From positions 1,488,001-1,552,000 of the forward strand of contig JACDTU010000008.1 of the NCBI GenBank assembly GCA_022376465.1: a DNA stretch of 64,000 bases, in the 5' to 3' direction. The first letter of the stretch is position 1; each line of letters begins with the position of its first letter. Positions 47,546 through 58,832 of this stretch are shown here, piece after piece. The notes below the pieces were generated by a model. It searched no databases, was not told the origin of the DNA, and saw only the letters and a list, made by a program, of their open reading frames with translations. Origin of the DNA: Cubamyces lactineus. Lineage: Eukaryota; Basidiomycota; Agaricomycetes; Polyporales; Polyporaceae. A program made the translations under genes and the position numbers.

Positions 47546-47654
47546 AGAGCGCCCGGGGCTAGCTGTGGCTGAGAGCGTCCGGCCGGGGTTTGCCGTGATC
47601 CGAGCACACCCTTTGCGGGGGCTCGCGCGCCCAAAGTTTTTGCGTCAGCTGTAA
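47546..47654 (-). repeat. Right arm of inverted repeat
   Basis: 109-nt arm, reverse-complementary to 47071-47180 with one mismatch and one 1-nt gap. Confidence 0.95.
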
Positions 47655-48531
47655 CACGCTCGCCGAGCCTCAGCCACACACGCGTCTTTCGTCCACAATG
47701 CGCGAGCTGGGGTGGTTATGTTCACCCAGTGAATGAGGACAAGCCCAATGTCTTGGCTAAACCATCTCGATCAAAACGAAGGGTTGTTCCACGACACATT
47801 CATCGGGGTCGGTATCTGTGGTTCTGCAAGTTCTCGCGCTGATTGTTATGGTGATTGATATGGAACGCTCACCGATGAGCTCCTTCGTGCATCCACCCTG
47901 CAAACTTCAAGAATAACTTCTTATGAACGCCGACCAGCTCCCGGGATACGGCGACCAGCGCACGGTGATGACTTGTAAGATTGAACCTGGTCGCTTGACG
48001 ATTTTGACAGAGCCAATACATGCCATGGTACTCACCGTGAAGTCCGGAGCAGTCTGCGCATGCTTGTACCATCAGCGGTGGCGTTTTATGGCCAAGTTGC
48101 CGTGTAACGGCATTGCCAACATTTGCAGACAGCGCGAGATGACAGGCGGGGACAGGCACGGCCGACGCCCTCTACAATCCCAAGATGGGAAGTCGGCGCC
48201 ACGTGGGAATGGGAGGTCCCTTATTGGCGCCACAACGCCATGCCTCGACCGCTCTCGCGCGCTCCTCCGCAGGCCAGGTCGACCCATCCGCTGACTGTTT
48301 CCCTGTTCTCGACTCGCTTGACGCACGGTACACTGCGCGTTGCCATCCTGCCGTACAATCTGACCCTGTCTCTCCCGAATGGCTGCCATGCTCGAGACCC
48401 TTCTTAAAGCTTTCGCACCTCCTCTGTGCTGCCCGCATCTCTCGAGGCTTGGGACGGCCATTCGCCATCAGTCTTCCCTCCAACCCGCATAACGACCTTA
48501 CGCCGGAGTCAGCTCGTGCCTAGCTTCTATA
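47655..48531. other. Intergenic, about 880 bp
   Basis: Upstream region of the protoglobin gene. No other gene was recognised. Confidence 0.5.
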
Positions 48532-49589
48532 ATGCAGAGCCAATTCTCCTCGCTAACCCTCGACATCTCGGAGCCTCTTGTTTGTCCTTTCTCGGGCAAC
48601 ATTGTATCCGAAAAGTCGTCCAAATCATCCAGCCCTGTGCCGAGCTCCTCCCACTCGCCGACTGCCACCGAGTCTTCGCATACCCCTCTAAACTCCTCTT
48701 CGTCGCACACGGACTACGATCAGTATCGCTGTCCGGTCTTTACCCAAGAGGTTGACCCCTTGTTGATCAAGAACTCGCTCGAGGACCGCATTGCTTATCT
48801 GACCGACTTCTTGAATTTCACCTCTCGGGATGCTGAGGTGATCAGCAAGATTGCACCCTCGGTGAATGATGTTATACCCTCCATGGTGGATGGAATGTAT
48901 GCCAAGCTGTTTGAGTTCGACATCACGAAGAAGGTTTTCATGACCCGGAACCAGGTACGTTTCCCTCGGTGCTGTGTGTGTCTCTGTCCTTCAGCTGACA
49001 GTGCTGAAACGTGACAGGGCTTCGATGGACCCCTCCCTCAGACGCTCGAGGAGCTTACCTTGGATAGCGCACAGATTGTCTTCCGGAAGGTAAGATGCGA
49101 AGTATCAGTTCACTGTTGTCCGATCCTCACTATTTGTTTCAGGTCTTCATGAAAGCGTGGGCTCGTCGCGTCCTGACAGCGGACTACTCTAGTGGCAAGA
49201 CTTGGGCGTACATGGACAAGGTTGGCATTATGCATACGGGCGCATCGCCTTTCAAGCACCAACGAACCATGGGTATCGCTCCGTTGAACGTTCCGTGTAT
49301 GTATGCGGCACTCTGGTGAGAGGTATCTGCTGACAGAGTCTTGTGACAATGATAGATCGTGATATCGCGTTGACGCTTGGCTGGTTACAAACGGTCCTAC
49401 ACTCTGCAATTCTCCAGCTCCCGGAGAGTGTATGCTCCATGTCGGAAAAGATCGAGGCGGTGGCTGCGATCAACAAGGTACGATAACACGGAGCCGAGCT
49501 CAACATTTGGTAGTGGATCTGACTGCGTACGTCGTCAGGTTCTCTGGATCCAAAATGACCTCTTCTCGCGCCACTATATCGGTGATTGA
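48532..49589 (+). CDS. Protoglobin-domain heme protein
   Basis: Exons 48532-48954, 49018-49089, 49143-49296, 49356-49477 and 49539-49589 give 273 aa. After a Ser-rich N terminus with C-P-F-S-G and C-P-V-F, residues 80-273 match the protoglobin fold: EDRIAYLTDFLNFTSRDAE, SMVDGMYAKLFEFDI, KAWARRVLTADYSSGKTWA, YMDKVGIMHTG, RDIALTLGWLQTVLHSAIL and a C-terminal W-I-Q-N-D-L-F-S-R-H-Y. Protoglobins bind heme and O2, CO or NO. The proximal His is probably in MHTG or nearby HQR, but I cannot fix it by eye. No signalling domain is attached, so a sensor role is not supported; scavenging or redox roles are possible. Confidence 0.85.
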
Positions 49590-51121
49590 GTATAGCAAGT
49601 CAACCGCCCGGTTGGCAGGGCTAGGGCAGAGCGGTAATGCACAACGGACTAATTGTATTCAATTGCGCGGAGCTATCGGTCAACGTAGTCTAACTATATC
49701 TAAGCGCAATGTAATCTATACCAATCGTTCGTGTAGACTTTCGATGTTCTGTTGTAATCCTCGCCGGACACATAACTTTGACTATCAGACGTTGACACAG
49801 ACACGGAATTCAGAACGTCGAGTGTCACCCGTCGTGTGGAGAGAAGCCCCTGGGGTAGCATCCGGAGGGGGCGCCTCCGGAATGTACAGCGCACCTATGC
49901 CTAAAATGGTAACTAGGTTCGAGAAGTCACCGCCTCCTTACAGCCCCGTACTCCTTGCGGATTCTGTGCAATCGTCTCACCAGCGGTATGGTCATAAAGC
50001 AATGCACTTCAGTGGTGCCAGACAATTATTCAGACGGAAGAGTTCATCTTCCGCGGTTACGGTGACGGCAAACTCCAATTTCGAGTCAGAGAGAGCGATA
50101 GTTCGTAACATGAGGCAGCTACGGCGAAGTTGTGAGTGACCAATTCGCACTGGTAGAGGTTAGCCGTATTCTCCGTGCAGCCTCGAGGTAATGGAGGAAG
50201 CTTGCCGGTATCTGGAAGAAATCTAAAGATGTTGGGAACATGAGTCTAGGATGTTCTGCACGAAGGATGTAGTCAGGGCTTTCTCAGCATGACTCAAGCA
50301 TACTTGGAGATGATCTATCATTGCCTCACGGAGTTAAGAGTCTCAGAGAAGAGTCACCATCTGGAGCGATAGACATCAAGATGGATCTATAGATTCCGTG
50401 TATTGGCATGGCACGCAGATTTGGCAGATTCTGACAACTGCGTAATGCGAGTATCCGTAGACAAGGGACGTAAGATCCCTTCTTCCTTGTATGTTCATTG
50501 GGTGATGATCATGCTATTTCCCTCCGGAGGGTGGAGTGTGCCATGGTATACACAATTCGCCGGGCAGCCATATGGTCCCTGTGCCGCAGATTGGGAGGCG
50601 TTGTGCTTGAAACGTCGCAGCCTGGTCGAAGGAGTGTCATAACGCAGAGCACGAGGCCCCGGAATTGAGCTGTTGTGTCAGAGGGATGCGCTTGAAATGA
50701 CACTGCAAGGCTACAGCTTCAGCCAGAGTACTCCTTGCGAGCGACGGCCGACGGTGGCAGCTGTGGCAGCGCGACAGAACGAGCAATGACGTTGACGGTG
50801 CATCGCGCGACACGTGGGGCGCTTCGGGAGAGGACGCGCTCACGTGCGCGTCAGTCGGCGGGCTTGTTGCGTCTAAGGCTGTGCGCGCTACATCGCCCTG
50901 CTCTCAGCAACTGCCATTACGCCTATCGAGTATCCGGCCATGAGCTTCACCGCGAATACGCCCCGACGCAACACCCGGCGGTTGTGCGTGCGCCCTGCCG
51001 GGTCGCGGGCTCATACAAAACCCAGCTTTCCCCGATGCTGGGTACCCGTCGACCCCGGCTTCGGCAGCGGACGCAGCATCTTGAACTGTAGACAAGCAGC
51101 GGCAGCAAGGCAAGTTCAAGC
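49590..51121. other. Intergenic, about 1.5 kb
   Basis: Open frames of up to 235 codons overlap the end of the protoglobin gene but have no motif or splice support. No gene, RNA or repeat was recognised. Confidence 0.5.
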
Positions 51122-51896
51122 ATGGTCTGGAGAAATATCAACGCCGTCATAGACGGAAAGCTCTATTTGGGCACGTAAGTCGGTGGCAATGCCTTTTGAC
51201 AGCGACCTTCTCTAACAGAATCTTTCCCTTTTACTTCGCAGGATCGACGCTGCGATTTCTCCTAGGACGCTTGCGGACAGACGTATCACTCACATCGTCT
51301 CCGTGGGCTCCGAGCCTATTCCTGCCGATAACCCGGCCTCTGGCATCCGCCACCTCCGCATCCGCGTTGAGGACGTGGATTATGCCGACCTCCTCATCCA
51401 CTTGCCTACTGCCTGCCGGTTCATTCACGAGGCCATCGGCGCTGGCGGAGTGGTACTCGTACACTGCGTCCAGGGACTTTCCCGCAGTGCCACGGTTGTA
51501 GCGGCATACTGTAAGAACCACTTCAGCCGTCCTCCCTGGAGCTATGCCGAGACTAACTGCGGCCCTTTGCGTAGTAATGTATTCTCGCCGCATTGAAGCG
51601 AGCGAAGCCATGGAGATCGTGCGCCGAGGTAATTTGCTGCCTGCGTTGCCCGATGATCTACTTTCCCTGACAATGTCCTTGCTAGCGCGCGAGCAAGTAT
51701 GGATCATCCCGGGCTTCCAAGTAAGCTATTTACGCCATACTATGACATATGGCGTCTAACTCTGTCTCAGGAGCAACTGGTCCTCTTTGGACTTTGCCGG
51801 TACAATCCTACCCCCACTGAAGGAATATACGTGCGCTGGCGCCAGAAGATCGATCGCTACCTGCAGAGCCAACAAGCCCAAGGCTCCCGTCGTTGA
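51122..51896 (+). CDS. Dual-specificity protein phosphatase
   Basis: Exons 51122-51174, 51242-51510, 51575-51628, 51686-51720 and 51771-51896 give 178 aa, a minimal DUSP without extra domains. Conserved features: N-INAVIDGKLYLGTIDAA, the general-acid loop RVEDVDYADLL, and the P-loop V-H-C-V-Q-G-L-S-R-S-A-T-V with catalytic Cys. Joined exons then read AAYLMYSRRIEASEAMEIVR. The C terminus PGFQEQLVLFGLCRYNPTP is typical of small atypical DUSPs. It removes phosphate from Tyr/Ser/Thr of an unknown substrate, probably in the cytosol or nucleus. Confidence 0.92.
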
Positions 51897-52418
51897 AGAG
51901 GGCCCACCTACAGGACATCAAACGCGAGGTTATTCAAGTCTTTCGTATACCACCTAGAAACCGTTACAGCGTCCCCAGCTTTCTGACTATGCTCGGTACC
52001 GATCTCGATATCTTGTTTTGTTGTCTGTTGTAGCATCATTCGTCTTTTTTTCTCTCTGAATTGCGCGTAGCATAAGCCCCTGTAGTCTGGAACTCCGCTC
52101 ACTACCTCGACCGTAATATAATATATGTGCTTGTCCTGCATGACAAATAGGGTGTGTATGCCTGCACTAGCCCGAAACGACGACGAGACAACTGGAAAGG
52201 TATCGCTGAGGAGCGCTGATGTCATGACCACGTGATAGGCACGCTACCGCGAAGGGTTGACACGCGCTCCACGATCGTGCTCGCGTTGGTGGCTGACCGC
52301 GCGAATGTCATGGCTGCGTCGTGTTCGACCGTTCTCGTCCACCCCTTTCGCTCGTTATCTCCTCCACACCAACACACAGAAACATCGCTATACTCTACAT
52401 ATTCTCTAATTCCCACTC
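51897..52418. other. Intergenic, about 520 bp
   Basis: Between two plus-strand genes; upstream region of the alpha/beta hydrolase. Nothing else was recognised. Confidence 0.5.
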
Positions 52419-55400
52419 ATGCCCGTCACGACCACTTCAGCGGCCATACACATCACTCCAGGTAGGGCGTGTAGGATCACATATATCTTGCACCATCATT
52501 TATTGCCATGATTTGTAGTCGTATTCAAGACGTTCCTCAAGCATGCCAAGCGCAAGGGCGTCAAGTACAAAGATGGAGATGGCACCGTCCAGGGGTGGGA
52601 TGACATTCTCTACGACGAGTGAGCTTCACCGCTGGAAGGCACACAGAGAGAAGCTCTTATTCGCAATATCAATCAGGGCATTTCATATCGTCAAGGCGTT
52701 TATAGAGTTTGGCACCAGAAACACGGTCGAGTCCTTACAAGCGTTGTAAGTGTGCTGGTACTCAGGCTTCAGGCATCTGGACGCGCTAACGGGCGCATCT
52801 AGCACGAACACACACGTACCAGCACCGTTTTGGTGCGCAGTCGTCCCAGTGAAAATACCACTCTCCTCGTGCAACAAAGCAGCCGACGCTCTCATCGAAT
52901 GGTTCGGTCCGGAGGAACTCAAGCATGTCGTTGGGGGAGAGCGCTGGTGGCAAATCAGGGGGCTCGAATGGATCGACGGGGAGTGGATCACAGAGAAGGC
53001 CTTCCTGGAGGATTCAGGCCATAAGCATCACGATAAGCTCAGCGAGGAGGAGAACACCATCCTACGCATGGAACACTTGGATAGAGTTATGGTAAGTATT
53101 CTGCGAAGTACGCGTCTATCCTCTAGGCCTCTGACCTGATGCAATCTAGCTGTATGTTCATGGAGGTAAGCAGTCGTCGCCGATGTACATATCACCATGA
53201 TACGAGCTTGTACAGGTGCATACTTCTGGGGTTCGATCAGTAAGTCTTGTGTCCGCCCGAAGGACTTCGTATACTCAGGGTATATACCAGATACACATCG
53301 CTACCAGGTCATACGCTATGGTGAGAGATTTGGACGCTGGGAACGGTGTAGCGTAGTACTTACGCTATCTCATAGCGCGTAAAATGCATGGGCGCGCCTT
53401 CGCAGTGAATTATAGGTAGGTGAGAGCTAACTCGCCGGGAAGATTAACATCAATTGGCTCTGTAGGAAAGCTCCTCAATACCCTTGGCCTTGCCCCCTCC
53501 AAGACGTCCTCGCCGCATGTAGGTTTGATCCAGATGCGTTTCGTCCATGATACTCAAAGCTTCGCAGATTTCTACCTAACGAGTCCCCCACCAGGCTCGG
53601 TTCATAAGCCTGTACATCCCTCCAAGCTCGTCTTTGCCGGCGACTCTGCGGGCGCTGCGCTGTGCCTGACAGTCTTGACGGTCTTGAGGGATCTTGGATT
53701 ACCGCAACCTGCAGGCGCCGTCCTCATTAGCCCCTGGGTAGATCTCACTCATAGCTTTCCTAGCGTCATGCAGAACACGGACACGGTATGAGTTGCTCGT
53801 CTACGTATCACGTCGCTGAGCTGATCGGAACCATAGGACATCATACCACCCCATGGTTTCATTCATAAGCCTTCGCCGCTATGGCCTGTCAACCCGAAGT
53901 CGGAAGGGGGATACACACGCGCTATTCCCACTAAAACGAATCCCCCTCCTCAACCAGGGCATACGGACAAGCTCAAACCGGACAATGAGCGCCTCATGGA
54001 TCAAGTCGAGCAGCGACTGCAGCAGAGCGCTGAAGCAGGGAAAGAAATACACTCAGTTGATCTGCAAGAACCCTCGGAAGATATTCTTCCTCAGAAAGAC
54101 ATGCAGAGAGAAGACAACGACGACCCTCCAGCAACGGGGAGTAGTGCAAACGAAGGCCATGCACAGGACGGGCAGGGTGACCCCAAGTACGACATAGCAA
54201 TGGACTTCTGGGAGCCGAAACCACCCAAAGTGTTGATGGAGGACCCTCACGCGACACCCCTGGAGCTGCTCGCACAGATCCAGCTGTATGCGACAACAGA
54301 GTTCGTCTGGAGAGACCAGTCATCGGGATATCGGTATTTACTCACGTATCTCCGACAGGCAACTTTCTCATCCGCTCGTCTCCCCTGTATTGCAATCGTC
54401 GCTTGGCAACCTCTGCCCTCTATACATCATCGCGGGGGACGGTGAATGTTTGAGGGATGAGATCATCTACATTGCGCACAAGGCGGCACATCCGACAGAC
54501 TATCCTGCAAGACCTGGTGTCCTGAGAGAAGGTCGGCGCCAGAAAGAGAATGCGGAAAAGTTCCAGACGCCGACGAAGGTAAGCCAACTATGTACATTCG
54601 CAGTGTCCGATATGCGATGACATGAGCAACCGACCAGGTTCATCTGCAAGTTTTTGATGGCCGGTATCATCTATTGTCCCTTTCTGCTTCTGCGCTGACG
54701 GAACTGCACAGATATGTGCCATGTCTTGACGGTCTTCACCTTCACGGATTGTGTATGTATGTTCACTACGTTAGAACCGGAAACGTAGCTAATAGAATAC
54801 TACAGGCCAAGTACGCATACCGATCAATCGCTCAGTTCGTCAAGCATGTCACAGACAACTCTAGCGAGCACTTGCTACGTAACCCTTTCCCCGAGCTGCA
54901 CAGACCACCTTCGGAGATCTCGGGATCGGAGTCGGAGGATGAGGCTCGTCCCTCTGGCAAACACCCATCTTCCAAGTTCCACAGGTCGCAACACGCCAAA
55001 CATCCGAAGCCAGCTTCCGGTCCTCTCGGTAGTGCGGACAGCGAAGGCGACCGAACGGACATAGAGTTGTACCGTTCAAACGAAGCAACTGCTGAGCGCG
55101 AAGTCAAGCAAGGCCAGGCAGAGAAACTCCCCAGTGACACTTCGTCTCGCATGGCTCGTGGATCAAGCGGAGAGGTAGGAGCTATTGGCCGAAACTGAGC
55201 GCTCATCATCGCTCACATATACCTAGGATATTCCCGCGGTTTTCATGATCAGGGAGCGTGTGGACGTCCTGGGCAATGTCAGACCAATGGAGCCCGCCGA
55301 AGAGATCGCAGCGCTTCGGTTGAAACCCCAGGAAATCGGCATTATCAAAGAGAAACCAGTACGCCGGTGGCTCGCAGGACAAGAGGAGTGGGACCGGAAG

Positions 55401-56169
55401 TACAAGCGCGCCGCTGAGAATGTCATTCGCAAACGGAAGCAGTACGAGGCGAAGGCCGCAAGACTCCTGGAGCACGCAAGAGAGCAGGGCTTCATACACG
55501 AGGAGATTGGTCCCCGAGAATCCACAGTGTCTTCGAGCGCGTCGATATCTTCCGGCTCCGTCGGGGAGATAGAGGTGGAACGGCGTTGGGGTAAGCGTTT
55601 CTGAAGTTTCCGTTCGGTACGCACTGACAAGGCGCCAAGGACCCCTTGATCTCAAGGACGAGAACCCGCCCCCCAGTGCCATCGCTGGTAGGCGGGACAC
55701 GGTATGTCATTGACTAGATAGCCGTCGTCTGAAGCGCACGCGAAGCTCATACATGACCTGTAGGGAGAAGCCGTTGCGCTGCTAAAGAAGACAATATACC
55801 ACAACGCGCCTGCAACACACCGCACGGTGCCCAAGCTAAAAACGTCTGATGCAGTGCGCGCCGTGTTCGATCCGGACGATCACCCTACGAAGGCACCCCA
55901 GCAGTCGGTCTCGGAGCAGCAAGTTCATGCGCAAGTGATCCCTATGCACGGTTTGCGGATGTGGCAGTCCCTCGTCGAGTGCGCATGGCTTTGGGTTCTG
56001 GACGCTTTCCGTCCTAATACTGTTCGTGATGTCTAGGCTGTTCATGCGAAAGAGCACGAAGCAGGTCCAGCGCGGCAAGAAGCACGCATCCTCCGCGCTG
56101 CATTCAACCAGCGACAAGATCAGTGGGGTGGGCAAATCGCCCTCCCAGTCGGCTACGAGCACGGCATGA
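52419..56169 (+). CDS. Alpha/beta hydrolase (fold-3, steryl acetyl hydrolase-like) with long C-terminal extension
   Basis: Nineteen exons (52419-52461, 52519-52618, 52677-52745, 52803-53091, 53150-53165, 53216-53239, 53291-53320, 53376-53415, 53466-53518, 53568-53785, 53837-54300, 54359-54578, 54638-54659, 54712-54752, 54806-55174, 55227-55590, 55640-55701, 55764-55978, 56037-56169) give 923 aa. Hydrolase landmarks: oxyanion motif LYVHGGAYFWGSI, FAVNYRKAPQYPWPCPLQD, nucleophile elbow F-A-G-D-S-A-G, Asp in IIAGDGECLRDE, and His in DDMCHVLTVFTFTD. An acidic insertion of about 130 residues precedes the Asp motif. Exons 15-19 add about 380 residues of unknown fold with basic and Ser-rich stretches. 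Intron 13 (54660-54711) must start with GC to place the catalytic His in frame. Confidence 0.8.
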
Positions 56170-56734
56170 ATCAGAATTGGGAGCATTGGACCTACATGAT
56201 ACCACCTTACTCTAGCTAGTATACACGGCTCGTCGTACAACCATTCTCTTATAGACTTGTCAATGTACCTTCGCCTTCGAATTCGGACAGGACGTAATAC
56301 CCTAGATCTAGAATCAAGATGTAGCCAGTTGCGCAAATCCGGATAACTCCACGTCAACAACGACTCAAAAGCCGCTCCCTGTGTGCATGCCTCGTCGCTT
56401 GCGAGTCTTTCGTTTACCCTCCCGGAAGCGTGTATCTTCTGAGCATGCGCCGGACGTTAGGTGCCTTTGTCAAAATGAATGCAACGCGGTTTGTGCGTGG
56501 CCGTAGGAAGTGAAAGGGTGCGCACGGACCACAGACGTGTCTCGGCCGTGGGAATTGCTATGTCAGCGCCATCTTGCCTTTCTTAACCCTGCGCCCTCAA
56601 CGTTTGCGCGTCGTCTTCCCCGACCTCTTCCTTGCCCGCTCGAATACCCCGTGTAAGTGGCTCGAAAACGCGTCGGATAGAACAGAAAACGTTGACAGTG
56701 AAATCCCAAAGTTCTTCGTTTGTTCCTCGAAAAG
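56170..56734. promoter_or_regulatory. Upstream region of alpha-tubulin gene 1
   Basis: 565 bp with a C/T-rich patch at about 56570-56640. No other gene was seen. Confidence 0.5.
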
Positions 56735-58380
56735 ATGCGTGAAGTCATCTCCGTCCACGTTGGTCAGGCTGGTGTCCAGATCGGTAACGCTTGCTGTGAG
56801 TTGACCAGTCCCTTTTACCCCACATTCGAGTGTACACCGTATCGATCTGTAAGATTGACGCGTCGTTATACTCTTTCGTGACACCGGAGCGTGTATACAT
56901 GGTGATACTGACTGATTTTGATCTCGACGTGTAGGGGAGCTTTACACCGTCGAGCACGGTCTTGGCGTGAGTAGCATTTCAGACGCGGCTGCGATAGGGT
57001 GCTGATGAGATCTGTAGCCTGACGGTCGCCTTCTGGAGGGCTCTCCGTCTCACCACGACGATGGCTTCAGCACCTTCTTCTCGGAGACCTCCTCCGGCAA
57101 GCATGTGCCTCGGTCGCTTTACGTCGACCTTGAGCCCAATGTTATCGATGAGGTTCGGAATGGTACCTACAGGAGTCTCTTCCATCCCGAGACTCTTGTG
57201 ACGGGCAAGGAAGATGCTGCCAGCAACTGTGAGTAGCATATGGTAATTCACCTTTATGCCTTTGACCGACGCGCATATGACAGACGCTCGTGGTCACTAC
57301 ACCATCGGCAAGGAGCAGATCGATGTTGTGATGGACAAGATTCGCCGCCTGGCAGACAACTGTAACGGTCTTCAGGGCTTCTTCGTCTTCCACTCCTTCG
57401 GCGGTGGAACTGGTTCCGGTTTCGGTGCTCTCGTTCTCGAGCGCCTCTCCACTGACTATGGCAAGAAGTCCAAGCTGGAGTTCAGCGTGTACCCTGCGCC
57501 TACCATGGCCAACTCTGTTGTCGAGCCCTACAACTCTGTCCTCACGACCCACACCACGCTCGAGCACTCTGACTGCTCCTTCATGGTACGCTGAGCTGCG
57601 ACAGATTTGCATATATCGTCCTTATACATTCACTTTGTGTAGGTCGACAACGAGGCCATCTACGACATCTGCAAGAAGCGTCTTAACATCACCTCGCCAA
57701 GCTTCACGAACCTCAACAGGCTCATCGCCCAGGTCGTCTCGTCGATCACGGCGTCTCTCCGTTTCGATGGCTCGCTCAACGTCGACCTTAACGAGTTCCA
57801 GACCAACTTGGTGCCCTTCCCTCGTATTCACTTCCCTCTCGCTACCTTCGCTCCCATCATCTCGGCGGAGAAGGCGCACCACGAGCAGAACTCGGTCATT
57901 GACATGACGTTCTCTTGCTTCGAGGCTGGCAACCAAATGGTCAAGTGTGACCCCCGCGAGGGCAAGTACATGGCTTGCGCGCTCCTCTACCGTGGCGATG
58001 TTGTCCCCAAGGACACCAACGCTGCTGTCAGTCTGATCAAGACCAAGCGCACCATTCAGTTCGTCGACTGGTGCCCTACTGGCTTCAAGCTCGGTATTTG
58101 CAACGAGCCTCCCGCGCACATTCCTGGTGGCGACCTTGCCAAGGTTACCCGCAGCCTTTGCATGCTTTCCAACACGACTGCCATCTCGTCCGCGTGGAGC
58201 CGTCTTGACCACAAGTTCGACCTGCTCTACTCCAAGCGTGCCTTCGTCCACTGGTACGTCGGTGAGGGTATGGAGGAGGGTGAATTCTCCGAGGCCCGCG
58301 AGGATCTCGCTGCTCTGGAGAAGGACTACGAGGAGGTTGGTATCGATTCGGCGGAGACCGAGGATGCTGGCGAGTACTAG
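56735..58380 (+). CDS. Alpha-tubulin, copy 1
   Basis: Microtubule subunit. Exons 56735-56795, 56935-56966, 57018-57228, 57284-57585 and 57643-58380 give 447 aa, normal length. It is alpha not beta: the N terminus is [20 protein letters not shown], the catalytic Glu lies in [19 protein letters not shown], and the C terminus ends G-E-Y, a substrate for detyrosination. GTP-binding motif GGGTGSG is present, with [13 protein letters not shown] and [19 protein letters not shown]. The loop around position 41 reads G-S-P-S-H-H and lacks the acetylatable lysine. The first four intron positions are shared with copy 2. Confidence 0.97.
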
Positions 58381-58832
58381 ATGCATCGGTATTGCTATCA
58401 CTTTCGCTCTTGTTTTGCTGTCTCTGGTCATCCGGTAGCTGGTCATTCTGATTCACCCATCATCACGACTTTACGCATACGCATATCGATATCCCCCGCT
58501 TGTTCTCCCATACGAGCACTCGCAATCATACCATCCTTATATTCCCTCTTGTAATTTCCGGAGATGGCGCATAACAGTCGTTGAGCAATTCGATTTTTGT
58601 GCGGTCCAAGTATATTGTGAAATTGTGCGCACAGCGCGGAGGAAACGTGGCGTTGAGTGCGTTACAAAGGCCGGAATGGTCTCAGAAGATTGAGCGTGGG
58701 CGTGACTGATGTTGGGACGGACGCGAGAGAGAATTCCCGAAGAGTTGCACAATCACCAAGGACGCGACTTGTTGCTGACGACCATCCTCCCCTGACCAAC
58801 CTCTCATCTCTACCTCGTCCGTCCCAGTCAAC
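58381..58832. promoter_or_regulatory. Intergenic between the two alpha-tubulin genes
   Basis: 452 bp ending in a pyrimidine-rich leader (about 58783-58828) directly before the second tubulin ATG. Confidence 0.55.

Larger units (their letters stand above)
47071..47654. mobile_element. Candidate foldback/MITE-like element with 110-bp terminal inverted repeats
   Basis: Two arms (47071-47180 and the reverse complement of 47546-47654) match over 110 and 109 nt with one substitution and one 1-nt indel, about 98% identity. They flank a 365-bp unique spacer (47181-47545). The arms begin TTACAGCTGACGC and end GGGCGCTCT. The hexamer ACACGC occurs just outside both ends (47063-47068 and 47654-47659) and may be a degenerate target duplication. 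There is no transposase ORF, so it is either a non-autonomous element or a locally generated palindrome. Confidence 0.6.

Noticed and set aside
49432..50139. 235-codon plus-strand open frame
   Set aside because: Its beginning is the protoglobin exon 4-5 region read in another frame, and the rest has no motif.
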